Source: RGIG2041 sp045652745 (GTDB lineage Bacteria; Bacillota; Clostridia; UBA1381; UMGS1253). From it: 64,000 nt of DNA. The notes beneath the pieces were generated by a model. It saw only the letters and a program-made list of their open reading frames with translations. It made no database searches and was not told the origin of the DNA. Positions 1 to 8,315 of the stretch are shown in pieces. Location: positions 1 through 64,000 of the forward strand of contig JAZRUW010000009.1 in NCBI GenBank assembly GCA_045652745.1, given 5' to 3'. The position numbers and the translations under genes are program-made. The first letter of the stretch is position 1. The number at the start of each line of letters is the position of its first letter.

Positions 1-64
1 CGACCTCACGCAAGACCTTATATTTTAGATGTTGTACTTTAGTATCAAATTTTCTTACTCCCAT
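1..64 (-). CDS. 5' end of a gene cut by the left edge, probably a catalytic [FeFe] hydrogenase
   Basis: Only 21 codons are visible, starting at the ATG at 64-62 behind a strong AAGGAG site seven bases upstream. The peptide begins MGVRKFDTKVQHLKYKV, a basic stretch that resembles the N-terminus of monomeric clostridial [FeFe] hydrogenases. It starts 12 bases after the SpoIIE-type phosphatase gene ends and runs the same way, so it is the last visible gene of the sensory-hydrogenase operon. HydS-type sensors in clostridia are commonly found beside a catalytic hydrogenase, which supports the call. That a gene starts here is nearly certain; the hydrogenase identity rests on a short match from memory and on context. 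Confidence 0.6.
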   Translation of the reverse strand, partial: MGVRKFDTKVQHLKYKVLREV

Positions 65-76
65 AACAATATCTCC

Positions 77-1249
77 TTAGAAATAACTTACTTTTATTTT
101 CTTACCCATTTTTTTGAGGCACTTGGAAAGTTCCTCAACCAAATTCATTTTAATGTTAAAATTGATAGGTAAATCGGGGTTCTGATGAGCAGGGTTTACT
201 GCTCTGCCTACATAGAAGTTAATATCGGTTGCTTCTTCAAACAGTAAACGGCAGATAAGAGATGCGCCGTCACGTTTAAAGCTCCAATGCTCATAATGCT
301 TATTTTCGCCAAGATAATCCTTGGCATATTCAAGCACTTTATTTACAGTAATAACACCTTCGGTAACAAGATCCACACCTTCGATTTTTGCAATCGGAGG
401 TACGTCGCTTGCCTCGAAATCAAGACTCGCTTTAACGGGCTTACGAAGAAATTTTGCTGCAATAGAAGATGTTGTTCCACCGCAGATGATGTGCTTACCT
501 TCTTTGGAGAAGAACAGCGACATCATACGGTCGCCGTCATCGCGGTTGGCCGGCGGGCCGAAGAGCATATTCATCGGCTCACGTTTGCGCACACGCACAA
601 TGCAGGCGGTGGCATCGTCGCCGGGCTTTTGTCCGTACAGACGGTCCACTTCCTCTAAAAGCAGGGTGGACAGGTTTTTGGCAGTCAGCCCTGTAACGGA
701 CACCGTTTCCAAAAAAGAGATAATATCTTCGCGCTTCCAACCGAAGTTGTAAGCCATGCCGATGCCCGCGTGCGGACAGCCGTCGCTCATTGCGACGAAA
801 ATATCGTTTTCCTGCAGATGAATGACGGATTTTAAAATCTTTTTGCCGTCAATGGTCATCTCGGTCGTGGGATAATCGTAGTTTTTATAATCGCGCAGCA
901 GTATCACCTGCGGGTTATCGTACTGGATGATTTCTGCGGTTTCGTTATTGATGATGTGCATAATGGTGAAGGTCGAGTAAGCCACACCGCGCACCGAGCA
1001 AACCGGCAGGGTGGCCGCGATGGTCTGTACACATTCTTCAATCGGCAGACCTTCCGCCATCATCGTGGAGATGATTTTGCTCGTCAGCGTGGAAAGGATG
1101 CTGGCCTTTACACCGCTGCCCAAGCCGTCCGCCAAAACAATGACGGTCGAATTGTCGTCCTGCTCGATGATGTCTACGTGGTCGCCGCAAAGCTCTTCAC
1201 CGTAGTGGTTGATGCTTTTGAAGCCGATATCTGCACATAAATCATTCAT
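77..1249 (-). CDS. SpoIIE-family PP2C serine/threonine phosphatase
   Basis: A 390-residue soluble protein with a PP2C/SpoIIE phosphatase domain in its first ~220 residues. The metal-binding signatures ADGLGSG (about residues 41-47), SDGCP (about 155) and PGDDATACIV (about 211-220) are intact, so it should be an active manganese-dependent phosphatase. The C-terminal ~165 residues form a second region that I cannot assign. There is no membrane segment, unlike sporulation SpoIIE. Its start overlaps the end of the HydS-like gene by eight bases, which indicates translational coupling. In known HydS operons such a phosphatase is thought to pass on the redox or H2 signal; that role is inferred here. 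Confidence 0.88.
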   Translation of the reverse strand: MNDLCADIGFKSINHYGEELCGDHVDIIEQDDNSTVIVLADGLGSGVKASILSTLTSKIISTMMAEGLPIEECVQTIAATLPVCSVRGVAYSTFTIMHIINNETAEIIQYDNPQVILLRDYKNYDYPTTEMTIDGKKILKSVIHLQENDIFVAMSDGCPHAGIGMAYNFGWKREDIISFLETVSVTGLTAKNLSTLLLEEVDRLYGQKPGDDATACIVRVRKREPMNMLFGPPANRDDGDRMMSLFFSKEGKHIICGGTTSSIAAKFLRKPVKASLDFEASDVPPIAKIEGVDLVTEGVITVNKVLEYAKDYLGENKHYEHWSFKRDGASLICRLLFEEATDINFYVGRAVNPAHQNPDLPINFNIKMNLVEELSKCLKKMGKKIKVSYF

Positions 1250-2921
1250 CCTGGATCGACTCCTTTAACTTTGCAAGTGCAATTTTGGTTTCGGCCGCTG
1301 TTTCACCGAGCAGGGAAGCGATTTCCTGCACGATACGCATCTGTTTGTCGACAACCTTGTCGGCAACCTCGATGGTCTGGCGGCTGATGTTTTCTTTTTT
1401 CTCGCGCTCTTTTTCTTCGTCGGTGATGTCACGCATAATGCCGATGAGCAGATGCGAGTCTTTGTTGTATACAACCGTCTGTTCTACATAACGGCGGTAT
1501 TCGGCAAGGTATACACGCTGACCGTGTACGTTTACGCCCGATTGTAGTACCTGTGCAAACAAAGACGGGTCCATGATGCGCACCACGTTGTCGCCCAAAA
1601 TATCGGCGCTCGAGCGGATGTTCATCATATTTCTTGCCGCATTGTTGATTTGCTGAACTTCCAGACTTTCGTTGAGCACGATTAAGCCGTTCGGCGTGTT
1701 TTCAACCATGGCATCGGAGAAGCTCTCCGCCTTGTCCTTCAAAAACGGCAGGCACATGGAAATTTCCGCCTTGCCCTGACAAACGGCAATCGCCTTTTCG
1801 CGGCAGGTGTTGTAGCCGCAGGAGCCGCAGTTTAATTCGTCGGACGGCTTGAATTTTCCCATCTGACGCATTACGCTAAAAATCTCGCTTTCCGTTGGCG
1901 GCTGAAGTTTATGCTCTATATACTCAAACTGCTTTTTGATGTCTATCGGCTTCGGCTGTGCGACATCAAAGTCCTTTTCACCGGCATAGTTGGCGATGAT
2001 AATGTGGTCTTTGATAGGGGCGGTGCGGTGGTACTTTTCCATAACAGGGCCGCCGATACAGCTGCCGACACAAGCCGACATTTCAATAAAACATTTGTGA
2101 ATTTTTCCGCTTTCAATATCGCGCAGAGCGGCGATGCAGTTTTCTACACCGTCGAGGGCAACATAAGTGTATCCCGGTGCATCCTGCGCCATCGTTTTGA
2201 GTACGCCGCCGGTGGTCGGGAAGAAGCGCGCGCGGCTTTCTTCGTTTGTGTCCATCTTCGGCTCGAGCGTAATGTTTTCTTCTTTGAGCCAGTTTGTAAG
2301 TTCTTCGAAGGTGAGCACGGCATCTACAATGCCCTCGTAGTGCTCGGCCTCGTCCTTCTTGGCTACGCAAGGACCGATGAATACGGTTTTTGCATCCGGA
2401 TAGCGTTTTTTGATGTCCAGACAGTGCGCTTGCATCGGAGATACAACATCTGCCAGGTACTCGAGTGCAGACGGGAAGTATTTCTGAAACAAAAGATTGA
2501 TGGAATGACAGCATGAGGAAATCACAATATCTCTTTCCTCTTCGCGCAGCATTCGTTCATATTCGGTTTTAACGATAGTTGCACCGATGGCGGTTTCCTC
2601 TGCATCGTAAAAGCCGAGTTTTTTCAGGGCATCGCGCATTGCTTCGATACCCACATTGTCGTAATTTGCAACAAAAGACGGTGCCAGACTGACAATGACC
2701 GGGCCACCGCCTTGCAATAATACCTTTACCTTCTCGGTTTCATTTACAATCTGCTTTGCATCCTGCGGGCAGACTACAAAACACTGACCGCATAAGATAC
2801 ACTCGTTTCCGATGATGTGCGCCTGGTTGCCGGAAAAACGAATGGATTTGACCGGACAGTGGCGGATGCACTTGTAGCAGTTTTTGCAATTGGATTTTTT
2901 GAGTGTCAGACAATTCGGCAT
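1242..2921 (-). CDS. HydS-like sensory [FeFe] hydrogenase with ferredoxin, H-cluster, FeS and PAS domains
   Basis: 559 residues. In order: two 4Fe-4S ferredoxin motifs (CKNCYKCIRHCP and CILCGQCFVVCP, residues ~12-55); an H-cluster domain (~60-340) with ligand motifs SSCCHS (~135), GPCVAKKDEAE (~183) and ACVGSC (~284); a cysteine motif CGSCGYNTC (~362) of the FeS type; a PAS domain (~390-495); and a helical, probably coiled-coil tail. This is the layout of putative sensory group C [FeFe] hydrogenases. The four H-cluster cysteines are present, but the usual T-S-C-C-P-x-W is S-S-C-C-H-S-I. The ATG at 2921 was chosen because the upstream in-frame TTG lies inside the previous gene. It lies between the ferredoxin-like genes and the phosphatase. 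Confidence 0.88.
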   Translation of the reverse strand: MPNCLTLKKSNCKNCYKCIRHCPVKSIRFSGNQAHIIGNECILCGQCFVVCPQDAKQIVNETEKVKVLLQGGGPVIVSLAPSFVANYDNVGIEAMRDALKKLGFYDAEETAIGATIVKTEYERMLREEERDIVISSCCHSINLLFQKYFPSALEYLADVVSPMQAHCLDIKKRYPDAKTVFIGPCVAKKDEAEHYEGIVDAVLTFEELTNWLKEENITLEPKMDTNEESRARFFPTTGGVLKTMAQDAPGYTYVALDGVENCIAALRDIESGKIHKCFIEMSACVGSCIGGPVMEKYHRTAPIKDHIIIANYAGEKDFDVAQPKPIDIKKQFEYIEHKLQPPTESEIFSVMRQMGKFKPSDELNCGSCGYNTCREKAIAVCQGKAEISMCLPFLKDKAESFSDAMVENTPNGLIVLNESLEVQQINNAARNMMNIRSSADILGDNVVRIMDPSLFAQVLQSGVNVHGQRVYLAEYRRYVEQTVVYNKDSHLLIGIMRDITDEEKEREKKENISRQTIEVADKVVDKQMRIVQEIASLLGETAAETKIALAKLKESIQDE

Positions 2922-2925
2922 AGTA

Positions 2926-3186
2926 TCACTTTCTTTCTTTACCAAACACGGATAACACGTGCGCGTCTAAAAATTCGTTAAAATTGTCGCGGTTGATGCC
3001 CGTATGTACGGTATCATCGACCTGTACGGTTACACCGAAGCGATTGCATTTGCCGATGCAAAAACTACCGCTTAAGGTCACCTCGTTTTCAAGCTGATGT
3101 TCGCTGACAGCTTTTGTCAGCAAGTCTACGATGTCGGCTGAGCCCTTGATATGACAAGAACTACCGATGCAAATTTGAATATGCAT
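2926..3186 (-). CDS. Thioredoxin-fold [2Fe-2S] ferredoxin-like protein (second copy)
   Basis: An 86-residue protein with four cysteines in two pairs, CIGSSC near the N-terminus and CIGKC near residue 43. This is the ligand pattern of the thioredoxin-like [2Fe-2S] domain of NuoE/HymA subunits. The ATG at 3186 follows a GGTG-rich site (AAAGGTG), whereas longer in-frame starts would overlap the previous gene. It is a diverged tandem copy of the gene immediately upstream and lies four bases after it. It probably carries electrons to or from the HydS-like protein next in the operon. Confidence 0.85.
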   Translation of the reverse strand: MHIQICIGSSCHIKGSADIVDLLTKAVSEHQLENEVTLSGSFCIGKCNRFGVTVQVDDTVHTGINRDNFNEFLDAHVLSVFGKERK

Positions 3187-3190
3187 TATT

Positions 3191-3430
3191 TCACACCTTT
3201 GCTGCAACTTCATTTGCGAAAAACGCATCCACGGTTTCCGGAGCAACGGAGTGAAGGACATCGTCTACGGTAACGCAGACGCCCTGCTGACACTGCCCCA
3301 AGCAAAATGTACCGCCGAGGTCTACTTTTTCGCTTAAATTGTTTTCTTCAATTAAAGTGCGCAGGCGCTCTACGACCTGACGCGAACCCTTGATATGACA
3401 GGAACTGCCAATACAAACCGTAATCTTCAT
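3191..3430 (-). CDS. Thioredoxin-fold [2Fe-2S] ferredoxin-like protein (first copy)
   Basis: A 79-residue first gene of the hydrogenase-type operon. It shares the start MKITVCIGSSCHIKGS and a second cysteine pair CLGQC (~residues 43-47) with its tandem neighbour, fitting a single [2Fe-2S] cluster in a thioredoxin fold. The start is supported by an AGGAAAG site and by a near-consensus sigma-A promoter about 60 bases upstream. The second copy is similar but not identical, so the pair may be specialised, for example as electron donor and acceptor for the sensor; that split is speculation. Confidence 0.85.
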   Translation of the reverse strand: MKITVCIGSSCHIKGSRQVVERLRTLIEENNLSEKVDLGGTFCLGQCQQGVCVTVDDVLHSVAPETVDAFFANEVAAKV

Positions 3431-3490
3431 GTTGCATCTTTCCTTTCCTATGCTAAACTTAGTTCGCCGTAATCAAACGACATCGGGAGA

Positions 3491-3519
3491 ATTATATCAC
3501 ATCTTATAAATAAAGACAA
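3491..3519 (-). promoter_or_regulatory. Sigma-A promoter of the hydrogenase-type operon
   Basis: Reading the minus strand, TTGTCT (3519-3514) and a perfect TATAAT (3496-3491) are separated by 17 bases. Transcription would begin near 3484 and leave a leader of about 54 bases before the first ferredoxin-like gene. Confidence 0.8.
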
Positions 3520-3785
3520 GAGTATATTGACAAAATTTTCGTTTTTTTTACGGGCAGCATCGGTGGAAATTTTTTGCGTTTTTTCAGCTTGGTTCGACGA
3601 GGGGATTCACGGGGAATATGCGAAAAACGGAAAATCGTATGATGTACAAAAACAGCAAGATTATTATAGTGCAAAAAACGGATAGTACGGAACGCGGAAG
3701 CAACCTGATTCTTTTGCTTGTGGTTGGCGAAGGAAACTTGAAATGAAAAGCTAATGCGAAAATACTGTATCCGATAGGGTTATTA

Positions 3786-3830
3786 AGGTGCAAATGTGTC
3801 CGAAGGAGAAGAGCGGATACATTTGCGCCT
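3786..3830 (+). other. 17-bp hairpin with a ribosome-site-like loop, no U-tract
   Basis: Bases 3786-3802 pair with 3814-3830 over 17 bp without a bulge, using two G-U wobbles, around an 11-base loop that contains AAGGAGAAGAG. The wobbles would be A-C mismatches on the other strand, so if this is an RNA structure it belongs to the plus strand. No T-run follows, so it is not an intrinsic terminator. Function unknown. Confidence 0.6.
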
Positions 3831-3996
3831 ATAAAGGCATAGAGAACGGAGGGATCGTACGCGGAAGGGAAAATATAGCAAGATTGTGTTAAAATGGCCG
3901 ATATACAAAAGGGATTTATCCGCCGTCGGCGTGCGGGAGATATTCGCGGTTTTGGTGTTGTTGGGTTGCTTTGCCGGAAAATTAAATTCTTTCCTA

Positions 3997-4025
3997 TTGT
4001 CTTTTTTTACTAAATATGTTATATT
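3997..4025 (+). promoter_or_regulatory. Sigma-A promoter of the exopolysaccharide/c-di-GMP run
   Basis: TTGTCT (3997-4002) and TATATT (4020-4025) are 17 bases apart. The start point would be near 4032, giving a ~53-base leader before the first gene. It is the only clear promoter seen upstream of the long gene run. Confidence 0.7.
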
Positions 4026-4084
4026 ATTTATTAAATATAATTATTATGGCCTTTTTTACAGTTTTTTGGTTGGCGGTGAGAAAA

Positions 4085-5569
4085 ATGAAAAAGAAAATCG
4101 GAACAATTTGCACGGCGGTGTTGCCCATGGTTTTTTATGCAGTGCGCGCCTTTGCATACACGGTAGCGGTGGAGCCGCCGAAGCGCAGTATTCTGCCGGC
4201 GCTGTGCGTGATTTTGGCCGTATTGCTCTTTTTGGTTATGAGCGGTGGTATCTGGTGGATGCACCGTTTGCGTGAGGCTATGCGGCGCGGACGCATCCAT
4301 GACGTGGAAACGGGCATTGGCAACCTTGCGTTCTTCGATGAATGTTTCCGACAGATACCGGATGAGCAGCGTGCAAAGTATACGCTTTTGTATATCATCA
4401 TTGACAGTAACTATCTGCAGATTTATCATGGAGAACTTGCGATGTCCGATGCGGTAAAATATACGGCTGGCATTCTTTCAGAGTTTGCGGACGAAAACGC
4501 AATTGTGGCAAGAATTACCGAAAACGGTTTTATTTTGGCATTTTGTGCCGATGACGGGCCGGAAGTGGTAAACAAGGTGGAGGTTGTACGGGAAAAGCTC
4601 GACATGTTTTTGTCAGATTCGCGCGCGGAGGACTCTCCGTATTTTTACGCTGCGGTGTATACCATGCGCAGTGAGGACAAAAACTGCGAATATTTGCTTT
4701 ACAACTTGCGAAGGAACTGTAACATACATACAAATCGCGATCATCCGCTCGTTTACTGTGATGTGCTGATGATGAACAGCGAAGTGGAAGAGAAGCGGTT
4801 AATTGAACGCATTGAGAACGGATTTGATCGTAAAGAGTTTAAGATGTACATGCAGTTTATTGTCGACAGGGAAACCGAGCAGATTGTTTCTGCCGAGGCA
4901 CTTTCCCGCTGGGTGGACAGTGAGGGCAATGTTATTTCGCCGGCGGTGTACATCGGCGCACTTGAAAAAGCGGGTCGCATCAGCCGTTTGGACTACTACA
5001 TGTTCGAAAAGGTTTGCTGTCAGCTCCATAAATGGCGCGACACGGAATTTGAAAACTTGTCGCTTTCGTGCAACTTTACGCGCATCACGATTTCGGAAAG
5101 CGATTTTATGACGCACATCAGGGAGATTGCATCGCGGTATGTGTTTGACAAAGAGAAACTGATTATCGAAATTACGGAAGATGCCATTGAGAAAAACTAC
5201 AACCGGGCGCTTGAAAATATTTTACAGTGCCGGCAGATGGGCTTTAAGATTGCGCTCGACGATATGGGTAGTGGGTATACATCGCTCGTCAACCTTTGTG
5301 AATATCCCATCAGCGAGGTCAAACTCGACCGCGGTATTTTGCTCAAGGCCGAAAAAACCGGCATGGATTTGCTCTACGGTATCATTGCGTTGGTACATAA
5401 CATGGGGATACAGGTGGTTTGTGAGGGCGTAGAAACCGAGGCGCAGCGCGAATTGATTGCCAAAACAAATTGTGAATATATTCAGGGTTGGTATTATTCC
5501 AAACCGATTTCCGAGCAGGAGGCCGCGCGTTTTGTCCGCGACTACCGTGCAAAACAGGCACAACAATAA
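4085..5569 (+). CDS. Membrane-anchored GGDEF(degenerate)-EAL cyclic-di-GMP phosphodiesterase
   Basis: 494 residues. Two N-terminal hydrophobic segments (~1-20 and ~38-56) anchor it. A GGDEF-fold domain (~75-220) has lost its signature (TENGF in its place), so it should not make c-di-GMP. The EAL domain (~235-490) keeps the expected catalytic and metal motifs: SAEALSRW, CNFTRI, EITED, DDMGSGY, VKLDR, CEGVET and QGWYYSKP. It should hydrolyse c-di-GMP to pGpG. The ATG at 4085 was preferred because it follows GGCGGTGAG; an ATG at 4016 would lie almost on the -10 box. As first gene of the run it is well placed to set local c-di-GMP for polysaccharide production. Confidence 0.88.
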   Translation: MKKKIGTICTAVLPMVFYAVRAFAYTVAVEPPKRSILPALCVILAVLLFLVMSGGIWWMHRLREAMRRGRIHDVETGIGNLAFFDECFRQIPDEQRAKYTLLYIIIDSNYLQIYHGELAMSDAVKYTAGILSEFADENAIVARITENGFILAFCADDGPEVVNKVEVVREKLDMFLSDSRAEDSPYFYAAVYTMRSEDKNCEYLLYNLRRNCNIHTNRDHPLVYCDVLMMNSEVEEKRLIERIENGFDRKEFKMYMQFIVDRETEQIVSAEALSRWVDSEGNVISPAVYIGALEKAGRISRLDYYMFEKVCCQLHKWRDTEFENLSLSCNFTRITISESDFMTHIREIASRYVFDKEKLIIEITEDAIEKNYNRALENILQCRQMGFKIALDDMGSGYTSLVNLCEYPISEVKLDRGILLKAEKTGMDLLYGIIALVHNMGIQVVCEGVETEAQRELIAKTNCEYIQGWYYSKPISEQEAARFVRDYRAKQAQQ

Positions 5570-5589
5570 AATGACACGGATGTGATTGT

Positions 5590-7926
5590 ATGAAAACAGT
5601 AAACAAAAGAAAAGGCATAGCAGAAAAATTAATCTTTACGGCCGTGGCTGTTGTATTGCTCATAGGAATTGTATTAACGATGCTCAATTATGTCTACTAC
5701 CATTCAGAGCAGGAGGCGTTTGACGTTTTGCACTATGAAACGCAGCAGTTCAAACGTGATATCAATCTGCAGTTTATGTCCGACAGAGAAAATCTTGAGA
5801 CTATGGCGCGTTTTGCGGAACAGCTGTATGCAGAGGGAAAAGACTATAGTCTGTTATTTGATTCTTTCCGCGAAATCGGTTTATTTGAAAGCATCGGTGT
5901 GCTTTTACCGGACAACCGCTTTATTACAAAAAATGGTGTGATTAAACTCGGGGACGGGCTGGATTTTACGCAGGAAGCGGCAAAAGGCAAGTTCGTTACC
6001 GGCAGAGTCAACAGCTTGTCCAAACCGGGCATGGAGGTTGTACGCAGTGCGGTGGCCATCCGCGATAAGGATGACAGGCCGGTTGCCATGATGTACGGTA
6101 TTGTAAATTTAGAGACATTTAAAGAAAGATATTATGACAGCGTGAAAGCGAAAAACGCAGACTTGTATATTATTGAGCGCGGCAATGGCAATCTCGTTTT
6201 GAACACCAAAACAAAATCTATCCGAAACCTGGAAGAATTGGCACAGACCAAATTCGGCGATGGATACAGTTATGCTGCATTTGCAGACGACGTATCGCGC
6301 GGTCAGGACGGCATTGTTTCCTTTGACGGCGTGTCCACGAAGGAACGTTTGTATGCACACTATGCGCCGATGGAAATCGAGGATTGGCACATTATGATGA
6401 CACAGCCGGCAGATGTTGTGTTAGCGACGGCGCGTCGAACGACCAGTTACATGATGCTTGTTGCGTGCTTGATTTTCCTGGTTATGCTCCTCTATGCGCT
6501 TTTGCTTTTTATTTCCGAGCGCAAGAATTTGGTGATTAATCGTTTAGCATCCGATATTCGTAAGGTTTTGCTGGGTATTCAGCGAAAGAGTGACGGCATC
6601 TATGATGCGCTCCATGAGATAGTGGTTTATTCACGTGCGCGCTCCGCTTTTGTAACGGACAGCCATGGTATAGAGCACTCATATATTATACCGGGAGCAA
6701 CGCAAAGTGCGCTTACGGAGGAGGAGAGAACGTACTTTGTATCGCAACTGTTCGCCTATGTTTCCAAAAAGCGTACGCAGTACCATAACGAGCTGTATCT
6801 GTCTAAAATTACCGCAGGTGCGGCGCTGGAGAAAATCATGCCGGAATTTTCCGATTTTATGAAAGCACACGGCATAGAGTCTGTTTGCTTTGCGTGCGTC
6901 GCAAACGATAACGCCAGCGTGAGTATTTTGGGTGTACTCAACTCGAAGAATAAGCGTGTGTATGCCTTGCTTGAAGATATTGCAATCTGTTTTACAATGG
7001 CCATTCACAACCAAAAAGATATGGCAAAGACCGAAGAAATGGCGCATACGGATGCGCTGACGGGCGTGGCGAACCGCATGGCTTACAAAGAAGATATCAT
7101 GCACCTTGAACTAGAGGTGCAAGAAAATATGATTTGTATTTTTGTGGATGTCAATGAGCTCAATTATTTTAACAATACCTATGGACATACTGCAGGTGAT
7201 CAAATGTTGATGTTTATCGCGCAGGTACTTTCCGATACTTTTACCGACGGCAGAGTATACCGTATTGGTGGCGATGAATTTTTGGTATTTGTATGGAATT
7301 TATCGGAAGAAGAGCTGCAAAACCGTATTGCACAGGCAAATGCGCAAATTGAGGAGATGAAATATCACATTTCTGTCGGCGTGCAGTATGGCAACAAGTC
7401 GATGCACATTGAAGAAATCGTAAACGCGGCCGAAAAAGCGATGTACGTGGAAAAGGCGAAATATTATCAGACCAAGGAATTCGCACAGACTGCCGGCGTG
7501 CCGCAACGCGCCATGGAAACGGCGCATACGGGTGTCGGTCAGATTGATGCTTTTATGTCCGCACTTTCCTGTCGCTATTCGGGTGTATGCTGCGTGATGC
7601 ACGAAAGCGATACGGCGATTTCCGTTCTGATGTCTTCGTATTTTTTCGAAGCGCTGAAAACGGAGCAGAGCTTTTCGCAGGCGTGGGCAAAGTATGTGCA
7701 TGACTATGTACATCCGGAGTCGCGCAGAGTTTTGCAGCATTTCCTGGATTTTGCTGCGTTGGAAAGACAGTTTGCAAGCGGACATCTGCCGAGCGTAACG
7801 TATAAAAAGCTCGACGGTGTGCAGGTGAAACTGACGGTATATCCGAACGCGGATTCGTCCGGCAGCGGCATTGACTCGGTTTGGATATTTGAGGATTTGT
7901 CTACCTCGGAGGGCAGTGATGAATAA
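5590..7926 (+). CDS. Cache-GGDEF sensor diguanylate cyclase
   Basis: 778 residues. A membrane segment (~13-33), an extracytoplasmic Cache-type sensor (~35-275), a second membrane segment (~285-308), a cytoplasmic linker region that may be GAF-like (~340-475), a GGDEF domain (~480-620) and a C-terminal extension (~630-778) that I cannot assign. The active site RIGGDEF (~560) is intact and is preceded by FVDVNELNYFN, so the protein should synthesise c-di-GMP. The usual RxxD inhibitory site five residues upstream is absent, so product feedback at that site is unlikely. It lies 20 bases after the phosphodiesterase gene, making an opposing enzyme pair in one transcript. Confidence 0.88.
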   Translation: MKTVNKRKGIAEKLIFTAVAVVLLIGIVLTMLNYVYYHSEQEAFDVLHYETQQFKRDINLQFMSDRENLETMARFAEQLYAEGKDYSLLFDSFREIGLFESIGVLLPDNRFITKNGVIKLGDGLDFTQEAAKGKFVTGRVNSLSKPGMEVVRSAVAIRDKDDRPVAMMYGIVNLETFKERYYDSVKAKNADLYIIERGNGNLVLNTKTKSIRNLEELAQTKFGDGYSYAAFADDVSRGQDGIVSFDGVSTKERLYAHYAPMEIEDWHIMMTQPADVVLATARRTTSYMMLVACLIFLVMLLYALLLFISERKNLVINRLASDIRKVLLGIQRKSDGIYDALHEIVVYSRARSAFVTDSHGIEHSYIIPGATQSALTEEERTYFVSQLFAYVSKKRTQYHNELYLSKITAGAALEKIMPEFSDFMKAHGIESVCFACVANDNASVSILGVLNSKNKRVYALLEDIAICFTMAIHNQKDMAKTEEMAHTDALTGVANRMAYKEDIMHLELEVQENMICIFVDVNELNYFNNTYGHTAGDQMLMFIAQVLSDTFTDGRVYRIGGDEFLVFVWNLSEEELQNRIAQANAQIEEMKYHISVGVQYGNKSMHIEEIVNAAEKAMYVEKAKYYQTKEFAQTAGVPQRAMETAHTGVGQIDAFMSALSCRYSGVCCVMHESDTAISVLMSSYFFEALKTEQSFSQAWAKYVHDYVHPESRRVLQHFLDFAALERQFASGHLPSVTYKKLDGVQVKLTVYPNADSSGSGIDSVWIFEDLSTSEGSDE

Positions 7927-8311
7927 ACAGCTTTTCGGGCAACTGTTTCGCTTCGGTATTGTCGGCGTCATCGCCGCGCTCATTGATTTTAGTGTACTGA
8001 CGGCGCTTTGCGAACTTTTACATACGGATGTGCTGTGGGCGGCTGCTGCCGGATTTTCGGTGTCGGTTGTGTTGAATTACATCTTGAGCATGAAATTTGT
8101 TTTTCAAAGCAAGCAGGAAAACCGCGTGTATGAATTTATATTATTTGTGCTTTTAAGCATCGGCGGACTTTTGCTCAATGAAGTGATTATGTGGCTGGGT
8201 GCGGTGGTATTGCCTTTGCATTACCTGATTGCAAAAATCGCTGCGACGGGGTTTGTGACGGTGTATAATTTTGTGACGCGAAAGTTGTTTTTGGAAAATA
8301 AAGAGGGATAA
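7919..8311 (+). CDS. GtrA-family membrane protein
   Basis: 130 residues with four hydrophobic segments, the size and topology of GtrA proteins, which are thought to flip polyprenyl-phosphate-linked sugars. The start FGQLFRFGIVGVIAALIDFS and the ending FVTRKLF are typical of the family. The ATG at 7919 follows GGAGG and overlaps the end of the cyclase gene by eight bases; a longer in-frame start would sit deeper inside that gene. Its presumed partners are the GtrB-like transferase at 27069 and the Gtr-type glucosyltransferase at 11146. Confidence 0.85.
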   Translation: MNKQLFGQLFRFGIVGVIAALIDFSVLTALCELLHTDVLWAAAAGFSVSVVLNYILSMKFVFQSKQENRVYEFILFVLLSIGGLLLNEVIMWLGAVVLPLHYLIAKIAATGFVTVYNFVTRKLFLENKEG

Positions 8312-8315
8312 GAAG

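Larger units (their letters stand above)
3431..4084. other. 654-base divergent intergenic region, no convincing gene
   Basis: This gap separates the minus-strand hydrogenase-type operon from the plus-strand exopolysaccharide run. It contains a sigma-A promoter at each end and a 17-bp hairpin at 3786-3830. Possible short reading frames on either strand lack ribosome sites and look random. I searched by eye for cyclic-di-GMP riboswitch signatures because the next gene is a phosphodiesterase, and did not find a credible match. The length is unusual for this gene-dense window, so an unrecognised RNA is possible. Confidence 0.6.

Noticed and set aside
3431..4084. A cyclic-di-GMP riboswitch before the phosphodiesterase gene
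   Set aside because: The conserved class I or class II core sequences and helices were not found by eye; a covariance search would be decisive.
3886..4275. An open frame from the intergenic gap into the first phosphodiesterase gene
   Set aside because: It has no ribosome site, crosses the mapped promoter and overlaps a well-supported gene in another frame.
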